A DNA stretch of 64,000 nucleotides from Gracilariopsis chorda. Lineage: Eukaryota > Rhodophyta > Florideophyceae > Gracilariales > Gracilariaceae. The stretch spans positions 62,001 to 126,000 of the forward strand of contig NBIV01000067.1 in assembly GCA_003194525.1 (NCBI GenBank). The letters are read 5' to 3'. The notes beneath the pieces were generated by a model that did not search any database, had not been told where the DNA came from, and was given only the letters and a program-made list of their open reading frames with translations. The position numbers were made by a program, and so were the translations under genes. Positions 1-8,598 of the stretch are shown here, in pieces (the first letter of the stretch is position 1; every line of letters starts with the position of its first letter).

Positions 1-1
1 A

Positions 2-658
2 GGGTATGACTGGAGGCAAACTAGACAGACAATTTACAATGGAGGTTTCGGTGAGGAGATAAGGCAAGCGTTAAAGTGTGATCAATGTGTCATTATCGCG
101 CACGGGTCTGGATGTAGCTTGCTGCGATATGCAGCCGGACGAGAGCCAATCGTCCGTTCAACGACCGCCTGCATTGCCCCAGCAACCGCGAGAACCGCAT
201 CTGCAACGAAGCAGGGGGATGGTCTTGCAACAGCGGGCAACGCTCACACGATTGGGGACTGTATGAGAAGCGTGCGGGAAAGAAAGATAGACTTCGGAAG
301 CATGGCAGGTGAGCTTGGAATGCTTCGTGGGAGAAAGGGACGTTCCGCTTTGCCAGCAGTGGAGGGCTTAGATTATGAAGAGGTTCGCATGGTTTCAAAA
401 CAGGAACGAGCAAGACTTTTGAGAAGTTTCGATGCTATTCGCGAATTGGGTGTGAATGATGGGGCTGTATTGCATGTATGTGTTGAGGGACTGGGTCAAG
501 TTACGAGAGTTGATGGAATCGAGATGGATGGTGACGGTGTTGTGGAAAAAGGGAGTTGCCGTGGTGTTGCAAATCAGGTTCTCTCAGTGCAGGCAAGGCA
601 CTTGGATCTTGTCCGAATGGTTGACGCCGCTGTCACGGAACGTTATCGAAGTAGATAG
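2..658 (+). CDS. C-terminal part of an unknown protein (5' end outside window)
   Basis: The frame is open from the first bases of the window to a TAG at 656-658, giving about 218 residues. There is no ATG near the left edge that looks like a start, so the gene most likely begins outside the window. I do not recognise the family. It has a hydrophobic, glycine-containing stretch (CVIIAHGSG) near residue 34, an Ala/Thr-rich segment, and a charged segment with many Val, Asp and Gly residues near the end. No signal peptide, membrane helix or catalytic motif is visible. Its length and balanced composition argue for a real gene, but it could also be the end of a decayed element. Confidence 0.4.
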   Translation, partial: GYDWRQTRQTIYNGGFGEEIRQALKCDQCVIIAHGSGCSLLRYAAGREPIVRSTTACIAPATARTASATKQGDGLATAGNAHTIGDCMRSVRERKIDFGSMAGELGMLRGRKGRSALPAVEGLDYEEVRMVSKQERARLLRSFDAIRELGVNDGAVLHVCVEGLGQVTRVDGIEMDGDGVVEKGSCRGVANQVLSVQARHLDLVRMVDAAVTERYRSR

Positions 659-1930
659 GCTCAGGGTGTTTGCGTGTTTTTGAACTTTATGTGAGAGTGG
701 TCGCGAAAGATATCTGCCGCAAGGTCTCGCGAGCAGGTTTACTCGCACGCAGTGAAGGTCAGTCGATTTCGTTAAACACTTCGCAAGCAGCGAGGATTCA
801 TGCAACAAATTTCAACCTGGCGCGATCTTGATGCACCTTCTCCCACAAATGCCCACATATTGTGCTGTCTAAAGGTGCCGGTGTGGAGCCTGTCTGTCGA
901 GATGTGGCCTTTAGAGAGCAGTTGCACAGTATTCTTTCAATTGGTCTTTAGGAAAGGTTACTTACGACACTAGCTCGCGTTCATGCTTCCGAGCTAGCAT
1001 CATAATTTAACCCTTGGTCATTTGAGAATGTCGTCTCTTCTTCATGGCATTTTGCAACACATGTTCCAGGTGTAGGGAAGAATAATCTATGAGCTAGGTT
1101 TGAGCAGCCGACGGTGCTTCAAATGCTCGTCTTACTCCGGCTTACCGAGTGTTTCCTGAAGTGCTCTACGCTGCACCCACGTTGCACTCGTTATCTGTAG
1201 CTATGGGGCTGTCAGGGAAGGATCCATAACGGCGTACACATGTAGGCGTGTGATACAACACGGACGATGTGGTGTTCCCACGTTCATGAAGAACGTCACG
1301 GTTCATTCCACGTCATCGTCCTGAGCCGCACTTTTTAGCTCAGCGAGGACATCTCCCAACGCACGCCAACATTCAATTACACAAAAACTTGCAGAAACCC
1401 TCGGCATGTGTCACCGTCTAAGATCAGCTCCCGTGCTGCGCACACGTTCACGCTGAACGAGTCTTCACAGCAAAGCAGAAAGGAGAAAAGCTCTGCACAG
1501 ACATGACAACATGTCCGTCAGTGGCAGCCAACACCGGATGAACACCCACACCGTTGAACGACCTCCGCTCCAGGCCCCCGAACTAATAAAGGCGCCGGCG
1601 CAAATCAGAAAAAGATGGCAATTCAACTTGAGGCTCGATGACCAACGCGCCGTGATTCAGCTACTTTGCACAACCGTCGACTGCTTCGCCACGCTTAGCA
1701 CCGCCGTCGGAAACACGTTTCGTCCAGTCACACACACCCGTTCCGATTCTCACCGCAAATCGCGCAAGCTTTGCTCCTATTTTGATATGTGCTGGCGTTT
1801 ACGTCCGCTTACCGAGCTCCAAATGATATGCCTAGATTCACCGCCAGGGGCTCCGCCACTATCCGTCAACCACGTCTCTCAGTTCATGGTTGTCGCCATC
1901 ATGGCTCATTTCCGAGACAGAGCGCACTTG
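659..1930. other. Gene-free stretch
   Basis: No convincing coding region, RNA gene or repeat. An ATG-started frame of 162 codons at 1511-1999 runs over the TATA box and transcript start of the next gene and has no recognisable domain; I treat it as chance. The right end of this stretch must hold the promoter of the 2036 gene. Confidence 0.5.
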
Positions 1931-1936
1931 TATAAA
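1931..1936 (+). promoter_or_regulatory. TATA box of the secreted-protein gene
   Basis: TATAAA lies 100 bp before the ATG at 2036, followed by a pyrimidine-rich stretch (CTCCACTTCTCACC and similar) that would suit a transcription start. No other TATA-like match sits closer to the gene. Function is inferred from position. Confidence 0.55.
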
Positions 1937-2035
1937 TGTAGCTCGATGTTCCCTCCACTTCTCACCCTTGCCCGCATCCCAACACTACTAGTCTTCTGAT
2001 CGCTTTTGTGTGCACAGACAAATTCTGTACTAACG

Positions 2036-3448
2036 ATGCTAACCAAACTCTTCGTCCTACACGCCTTTGCGGCTTTGTTCGCCGTCTCCAATGCCATGGT
2101 CACTCGCGGAACCCTGTACTCTGCGCTATGCCTGGCAATGGGAGAGGGATGCCCCCGATGGGTGCAATCCGGATCCCAGGAATGCAAAGCTGTTAAATCC
2201 GTCGATCAGACCATCGAATGTCTTCAGCTTGCTTGCGAATTTTGTACGGATGTCCGCCTTGGTTTCTTCCCCTGCAACAGATTGGCAGAGTCTAAAATAT
2301 GTGATCGACTTGCAACCCGCGGCTCAGCTCCAGTTCCATCTATGATGTCGCCCATGGTTACCGCGGAACCTGCTATGCCTCCAATGATGCAGCCTATTGT
2401 TACGCCTGAGCCCACCATGAAGCCTGCCTATTCACCGGATCCCATGATGGGTATGCAAAACATGATGGGAGTAGACATGATGCCAGTCAACACAGCGGAA
2501 CCAATGGTTTCCGAAGAACCGGCAACGCCTTCCCCGGAGATGATTGTGGAGCCGATGACCACCCCATCACCGATGACTGACATGTCTGGGATGACCGGGA
2601 TGCCGATCTACACCCCCGTGGTAGTCACTCCGGAATCCCCGATGGGCTCCGATGCCATGATGCCACCAACCATGGAGCCTCCCACGACGATGCCGCCCAT
2701 GACCGAAGCTCCAAGCACCGAACCACCTACCACAATGCCCCCTATGACCGAGGCTCCGACTACTACGCCACCAATGACCGAAGCTCCAACCACTGAAGCT
2801 CCAACCACGATGCCAATGACTGAAGCCCCAACCACCGAACCGCCCACAACCATGCCGCCGTCCCCAGAAGCGCCGGCGTCCGCAGGTTGCACGTACATGG
2901 GTTCCGATCGCGTAACAATCTCGCTTGGCTCTGTCACTCCCCTTGATGGTTGGGAGCGAAAGAGTAGATCTGGCATGAACGGCGTCGTCTTCCGACCTGA
3001 CAAGAACCACGGTATAGTCAAGCCTGGCAGGGAAGGTGTGATGTGCTTCCCCGTGAAGCTGTCCATGGCTGGGGATTATTATCTGACTGCTGTCAGTGCC
3101 GCACCGGATCGTACGGAGAACAACGACATGTGGATGAAGTCCGAAAAGCCGCTCACCCTGGTGAAGAAAGGTTCTCCGAGGAGAGGCAATACCGACTGGT
3201 ACAAGGGCTATCAGAACAATGGCAGCTATAAGATTGCAGACCACCTCATGACCATAGACCGAAATGGACATTATTTCGTCATTCCTGGGGTCAGAGCAAA
3301 TGAACGTTTCACTATCTGCATGGCTGGAAGAAGCTATCGGTATGAAGTGTTCAAGATTGTGCTCACAAAGTGCGAGCGTGAAACATGCTTATCAGGATTA
3401 CCAGCACGCGGCTCCCTTATTGACTCAACTCCAAGCTCTTGCATGTAA
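2036..3448 (+). CDS. Secreted Cys-rich / Met-Thr-Pro-repeat protein with C-terminal beta-sandwich-like domain
   Basis: The open frame reaches back to 2006, but the first ATG is at 2036 and is followed at once by a good signal peptide (MLTKLFVLHAFAALFAVSNA), so I start there: 470 residues. Order of parts: signal peptide 1-20; an eight-cysteine segment about 30-90; a Met/Pro/Thr-rich linker about 98-282, ending in imperfect copies of PPTTMPPMTEAP; a C-terminal domain about 283-455 with few cysteines and the blocks GDYYLTAVSAAP and ICMAGRSYRYEVFKI. The linker resembles mucin-like or cell-wall linkers that carry O-glycans. The C-terminal block has the look of a carbohydrate-binding beta-sandwich, but that is inference. 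The gene has no introns, a TATA box at 1931, and is the only intact, host-like gene of good length in the window. Likely role: extracellular matrix or cell-wall protein. Confidence 0.8.
   Translation: MLTKLFVLHAFAALFAVSNAMVTRGTLYSALCLAMGEGCPRWVQSGSQECKAVKSVDQTIECLQLACEFCTDVRLGFFPCNRLAESKICDRLATRGSAPVPSMMSPMVTAEPAMPPMMQPIVTPEPTMKPAYSPDPMMGMQNMMGVDMMPVNTAEPMVSEEPATPSPEMIVEPMTTPSPMTDMSGMTGMPIYTPVVVTPESPMGSDAMMPPTMEPPTTMPPMTEAPSTEPPTTMPPMTEAPTTTPPMTEAPTTEAPTTMPMTEAPTTEPPTTMPPSPEAPASAGCTYMGSDRVTISLGSVTPLDGWERKSRSGMNGVVFRPDKNHGIVKPGREGVMCFPVKLSMAGDYYLTAVSAAPDRTENNDMWMKSEKPLTLVKKGSPRRGNTDWYKGYQNNGSYKIADHLMTIDRNGHYFVIPGVRANERFTICMAGRSYRYEVFKIVLTKCERETCLSGLPARGSLIDSTPSSCM
2671..2868 (+). repeat. Imperfect tandem repeat coding for PTTMPPMTEAP-type units
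   Basis: Inside the secreted-protein gene, short units of about 24-36 bp (CCACCTACCACAATGCC, ATGACCGAAGCTCC and variants) follow one another in frame. Third-position changes between units show that the repeat has been kept at the protein level. Unit number could vary between strains. Confidence 0.7.
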
Positions 3449-3841
3449 GAGAAACGTAGAGCAACCCTTTGTATATCCTTAGGATATGGCTATTCTCCTT
3501 TCTCAATGAAACCCTGTAAATAGGTGCACCGAAGTTATTGAGCCTTGAAATCGGTTTTGTTAACCGTGGACCATCTTCGCCCGTGCAACCTCGCGTCGCT
3601 GTGGCCGAACAAACAAAAGCGGACATGTCACCGCTTGGCGCCGAGCCCCATCTCGGAACCAGTCTGTAGAAGTGTCGCCGTTGAGGAAGTGGTGATATGG
3701 CTATCCAGATAAGGGGTCTTGTTACAGAGGTAATCCTTAGCATGAGAACCCTCCACGTGTAGTAGACCGGTCATCAGCCTGGACCTCGGCTCAGAACAAC
3801 TAACTGTCAGTAGTACACTGCAATTTACAGTACAATTGCAG
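3449..3841. other. 3' flank of the secreted-protein gene, no gene seen
   Basis: No supported gene. The right end holds an 8-bp inverted repeat (CTGCAATT at 3818-3825 and AATTGCAG at 3834-3841, loop TACAGTAC) that abuts the TA target dinucleotide of the next element. Confidence 0.5.
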
Positions 3842-3843
3842 TA

Positions 3844-3869
3844 CAGAGTAAACTCGCGCTAGAGTGAAC
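3844..3869. repeat. Left terminal inverted repeat of the TA-flanked block
   Basis: Begins CAGAGTAAACTCGCGCTA directly after TA at 3842-3843. It pairs with 8571-8596 with two mismatches, both in the same dinucleotide. Confidence 0.75.
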
Positions 3870-4080
3870 ACTAAATGTGGCGGCCACATTTGGCGGCACT
3901 GATCACTGTACTGCGCAGTTCACTGTAGAGTGTTACCACGTGTACACGTATCCGCGTTTATGGGCCTTGTTCGGAGTGGGACCAAACCAGGCCAAAACCG
4001 AGCCAGTCCTACTTCTGACCATACGAAAAAGCAGATCTCCAACGCTCTGAAGCGTAAGCCCACGACCCAAACCCATCCCC

Positions 4081-6028
4081 ATGCCCCCTCGAAAGCAAAT
4101 ATCACTTGCAAAAAAGCAAAAAGCGCTCTTGCTATTAGGTGGTTACGCTACTGGAAATTTATCCCCTCCAAAGATTGACACTGACAGGCAAACGAAATAG
4201 CCTCCGAACCGTCGCGAAGCTTTTCAAGGTCTCGCCAGCTGCTGCCGGAGGATGGAAAAAGAATTCGTCCGCAATTTTATCCATGAATGTCTCGTCGCGA
4301 CGCATCGCCAAGAGCTTGCGGTTACGCATGGGATCCTTCCCTAAATTAGAGGCTTCTCTTTTGACATATATGCGGGAAGGCGTACGATATATGCACCAAC
4401 AAAATCTATTCAGAGAGGATGTCATTCGTGTCAAAGCGTTAGAAGTACGTGACAAAATGCTTCGTCAGATGTATGGGAGCAATCAAGACGAAAACCGACG
4501 AGAGCTTCAGGAGTTTAAGGCGACCCATGGCTGGGCATGGAATTTTATGAAGCGGAACAACCTAAACAGTAAGCGCCCAATGGGTGATGCTGTATTCATA
4601 TCTTTGCAGACCCTAGCTGACCACCGGATCACGATGAAGAAGAAATTAGCATTGTGGCCAATTGAACATCTATGCAACACCGATGAAGTTGCTCTATTTT
4701 ATCGCTGTTTGCGGAGCAGAACGGTCCATGTAAACAATGGTACATCTTCGTTTTTGCGCGTAAAAGACCGTATGACAGCCGTCTTGACAGTGTATGTGGA
4801 CGGCAAGAAGGCACCCCTCACCGTTATTGGGAAATCAATGAGACCGCGCAATTTTCCACGTCATGTGAACCCAGCACGAGATCTAGGGCTATTCTACTAC
4901 GCACAAGCCAATGCGTGGAACACCCAACCCCTATGGACGACTATTGGGGAGGGATTCGACAAGATGTCTTTGCTACAGGGGAGTAAGCTTGGTCTCATAC
5001 TTGACAATTGTTCGGCTCATTCTATAGATTATGAGGCTTTGAAGAATGTGAAGCGATACTTCCTACCACCCAACACGACCTCAGCCCTACAACCCGTGGA
5101 TTGCGCCGTTGGACGCTCGTTTAAGTGTGCGTATCGCCGCCTGGTCGTCTCGTTCATACTTTCTAAAGTTAGAAAGGCCTTAGCAATGGATGCGGCAGAG
5201 AGGCCCACGTTTAAGATCACTGACTTTGTCACAGCTTATGATGCACTGCTGCTCATGCGCCAGGCATGGGACATGGTCCCAAAGCGTGTCATCCTCAAAG
5301 CATGGCTAAAAACAGACATCTTGTCTCAGCCTCAACTTCAAGATATTCAAAGGCTACTTGGTGAATGTGGCAACATTCAGGAAGCTACTATGAAACCACA
5401 GCATGGACGAGCAACACAAACAGAGATAGTGGCTGCTGATGCTCGATTCGTGGCAGCGGCGGAGCGCGGGAGGCAATGGCTAGAGGAGGAGGAGCCCGAC
5501 AATGCACCTGATGTAATGGGAGACAGTGATGCTGGTGACGACTTGTCTGTCGTAGAAAACATACATGTGGCTACAGAGGACACGCGGGAGCTACAGCGGC
5601 TTCCGGAGTTTTTGTATGTAGATTCGGAAGCACTGGCAACGCTTTATGATGTTGAGGCTAATGTAGATGTTTGCCGACAAGTAAGTGAAGATGACGCGCT
5701 TCAAGTCGCTGTTGAAGGTACTCTCCAGGGGGATGTTAATGAAGGCGATGGAGTTGATGAAGGTGACGCGTCTGCGGAGTCAGATGGAGAGGAAGCAGCA
5801 TCTAACAACACGGCTTCTTTCGCAGCGCATTCATATCTGCAGACGGCAAAGAATTTAATTGCTCAGATGGAGGTTTTGGCTTCAAGAGGGCATGAATTTG
5901 CTGGTGAATCCAGCTGCCAAGACGTGGTAAGGCTGCTAGCGCTCGAGGTGGGACGAGTCGAAATCTACTTACGTCGGGGTCGTCGTCAGACGACGATCAC
6001 GTCTTTCTTTGATACAGCCCCTGTCTAA
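4081..6028 (+). pseudogene. Pogo/Tigger-like (DDE_1) transposase, frameshifted near its start
   Basis: The long frame 4139-6028 (about 630 codons) has no ATG at its left end. The natural start is the ATG at 4081, which gives MPPRKQISLAKKQKALLLLG in a frame that ends in TAG near 4200. A single-base shift around 4140-4190 separates it from the rest. After the shift come a CENP-B/Tc5-type helix-turn-helix (TLTGKRNSLRTVAKLFKVS) and a DDE_1 core: first Asp in CNTDEVALFYR, second in LILDNCSAHS, third in TTSALQPVD. The C-terminal third is acidic (many Asp and Glu) and ends with a basic patch before TAA. Apart from the early shift the reading frame is intact, which suggests recent decay or a base error in the sequence. 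Confidence 0.8.
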
Positions 6029-6195
6029 GTGGTGGTGTCGTGGAATGTTGCTTTTCAGCTGTTGGACTTGGGTTTACAGTGCAGAAGGCTGACCACCCGT
6101 GACACGTGGGGCCCTTGCTGGTAAAACCATTCTAAAAATATGCAAATTTAAGCTTTTTTACATGGATCGAAGCACACGAAAACGGTCACTGTAGC

Positions 6196-6228
6196 GTGAG
6201 TGGTCACTCTAATGTGAGTGGTCACTCT
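6196..6228. repeat. Two perfect 15-bp direct repeats (GTGAGTGGTCACTCT)
   Basis: Copies at 6196-6210 and 6214-6228 are separated by AAT. The preceding GGTCACTGTAGCGTGA is a partial third copy. GTGGTCACT also recurs near 8535 and 8552, beside the right inverted repeat. The core is palindromic (AGTGGTCACT). Likely subterminal binding sites for a transposase. Confidence 0.55.
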
Positions 6229-6528
6229 CAGAAAACAAATGTCCACTTGAGCACCCTCTAGACATCCAATCCTTAATTTGGCAGATTAGGAAATATTGGT
6301 GGACGAGTTTCACCAAACTCTGTCTATCTCCTTACCGACCCCACTATTTTGACTGTGGAAACGTAATTGGAGAGAAGGAACAATCAAGGTTCACCCATTA
6401 AGAGCACAGCAACCAACTTGCTTTACTTCAAGCAATGCAAAGAAGGCAAGAGAGGGGCTGTAGCGCCTCAAAATCCCCTGTTTCGTAATCTGAACAGCAA
6501 ATATGCGGCCATACAGGCATATGACCGT

Positions 6529-8238
6529 TCACACAATTTCAAACTGTTCTTCGTCATCACTGCCCGGCGCGACTGGTCCCAGTACAGGCTCGAGAGCTGC
6601 CACGCGCTCTGCCCCGCCAAGCGCGCGTGCCTTCTCTCGACGAGCATCTCTACGCGAGCTACGAAGCTCAACCATTCTCTTCTTTCGAATTGAGCGCTCC
6701 GGAGCATGCTTAATCAAACGTTGTATATCCGCCTTTGGTTCCCTGTAGGCGGCTGCTTTCTGTCTGCCCTTTTCATATTCCTGTCTTTTCCTCCTTTGGA
6801 GAATACGCTTCAATAGAGCGGCAAGCACAGCATCCGAAGTCAAGTGTGATCCCGAAGTAGTGTCAACCTTGATGTGCCCGCTTTCCTCTACAAGCGCCTC
6901 TCGAAGTAATGTACGATGCTATTTCTTGAACCTCTGCAGAGGCTCATTGACTGATACCAAACTAACATCCTCACCGTTCATATTTCTAACATGTCTTCGC
7001 AAAGGTTCAAAATTTGGCCTCGCTGGCTCGAGATCCCATACCTCCGTCTTGTGGAACCCAGAACGGATGTTTGTGGCAGTATGGGAACTGGAAAAGGCAT
7101 TACTTATGCACTGTCCGATGTCAAAAGCATTCCGCTTTCGCTTTTGTCGCGCTGCTTTTTGCAGCTCCAACTGAAGATATGACTTGAACGAGCTGAACAC
7201 GGACACATCCAATGGCTGAGTAATGTGAGAGGTATGCGCTGGCAATGCAATAACTACTATGCCGTTGTCCTTGAATAGCTCCAAAGTCTTATATTGGATA
7301 TGGGAGCCATAACCATCCAGGAGTAGGCGTAGCTTCTGATTACCCGCACGAATATCTTTGGTCTCTTTGACGAATTCTTTTGCCCAGCTGAAGACGATAT
7401 CGGTATCCACACCTGCTGGGTTTCGTTGGAATAGGTAGCAGGGAGGAAGAACAGTATGAAGCGTTTGAATGACACCTTTTACCTTCCGATAGTGAGCGTG
7501 TTTTCCAGTAAAGACGATGGCAGGCTTGTAGCTTTGTCCGCTGGCGTTAACCACGGACATAACTGTGACCCTGTCAATATTTCCTTGGGTGGTCAACGCT
7601 GTTTGCAACAACTGCATTCCTTTTTTTCCTACTCCCTTTCGCAGACTTCTTCCCTTCAGTTTTGAAAATGACACTCCGGACTGGTCATTTTTGAAGATAT
7701 GTCGAGGATCATTGATGTTATATCTGACTATAGCCGCCTGAACTCTGGATATGTGTTCGGTAAGATTTTCTGCAGTCGCTGCCATTAAGCATTATTCCTC
7801 CATCAACCGTACTGGTGTGATATCGAGACTGTTTCTGCGTGCGAAGAGTGTTACCCAGCGAGGGTAAGGGCGGTTTTGAAAGAAGCTAATGGCTGCTTGG
7901 CGAGGTGGGGGAAGTAAGGAAACGAACTCTTGAACTAGATCGCAGACTCCATGTTCTGTCATAGGTGTGTTGTTGTCACCAAAGTATATAACGCTCTCTG
8001 CAATTATCTGTTCTTCATCTTCAGTGAGTATAGGACGTCTTCCACGTCTGGAAAGCGATAGATGGATGTCATTTGGATGCGTTGGTTGCGATTCGGGATA
8101 GGTCTTTTCCCATTCAGCGTACGCACGTCGTAAAGTTGTTGTGCTAATGTTGTGCGTAATAGCAATAGACTGCCAGGACGTGCCGCGTTCAAATCTCTCG
8201 AACACAGCGGTTTGTAGTATCACAGATCGGTTGGTCAT
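6529..8238 (-). pseudogene. Second pogo/Tigger-like transposase, two in-frame stops
   Basis: Reading leftward from an ATG at 8238 (MTNRSVILQTAVFERF), one frame runs to TGA at 6529 but is cut by TAA at 7792-7794 and TAG at 6919-6921. Parts in order: a helix-turn-helix (SWQSIAITHNISTTTLRRAY); the DDE_1 core in the middle segment, with Asp residues in IFKNDQSGVSF, LLLDGYGSHI and HITQPLDVSVF; and a basic, Arg/Lys-rich C-terminus in the segment below 6843. The proteins of the two opposed genes are clearly different, so they are not recent duplicates. TAA followed shortly by an ATG (MAATAENL) could in principle separate two cistrons, but family architecture argues for a stop mutation. Confidence 0.8.
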
Positions 8239-8570
8239 TTTTCCTTGAGTGGAGGACTGATTTCGTTGCAATGGATGAACACTACGGCTGAGGAGGGGCT
8301 TTAACAACTCATTTGCAAGCCAAAAGGGCGCGCTTTTCGAATCTTATGCTCTGTATGCTAACCTAAGTATTTTTGAGCTAAAGAAGAAGAATGACAGCTC
8401 AATATTGTTGACTTCTGAGGTTCTTGACAAAAAAATAAGCCAAATTAGACCAAGAGAGCCATTGCCACTATTAAAATTTCAGCCGAATTAGGGATCGGTT
8501 CTTTACGCGTATGTGGCGGCTTGAGCAGACGTCGGTGGTCACTATTTTGGGAGTGGTCACTGCATCGGGG

Positions 8571-8596
8571 GTTCACAGTAGCGCGAGTTTACTCTG
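8571..8596. repeat. Right terminal inverted repeat of the TA-flanked block
   Basis: Reverse complement of 3844-3869 with two mismatches, followed by TA at 8597-8598. Confidence 0.75.
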
Positions 8597-8598
8597 TA

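Larger units (their letters stand above)
3844..8596. mobile_element. TA-flanked block with two opposed pogo/Tigger-like transposase genes
   Basis: The block starts and ends with 26-bp inverted repeats (3844-3869 and 8571-8596; 24 of 26 positions pair) that begin CAGAGTAAACTCGCGCTA. Both ends are flanked by TA (3842-3843 and 8597-8598), the target duplication expected of pogo/Tigger/mariner elements, whose repeats often start CAG. Inside, one transposase gene reads rightward (4081-6028) and another leftward (8238-6529). Either this is a single two-gene element, or one element has landed in another. Short GTGGTCACT repeats occur between the genes and near the right end, which favours subterminal transposase-binding repeats. 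Both genes are broken, so the block is not autonomous as read. Confidence 0.65.

Noticed and set aside
1511..1999. ATG-started 162-codon frame
   Set aside because: It runs through the TATA box and leader of the secreted-protein gene and has no domain or coding-like composition.
2567..3271. Long minus-strand frame (234 codons) over the secreted-protein gene
   Set aside because: It mirrors the repeat-rich gene on the other strand; His/Arg/Gly-rich translation is a product of the Thr/Pro/Met repeats read backwards.
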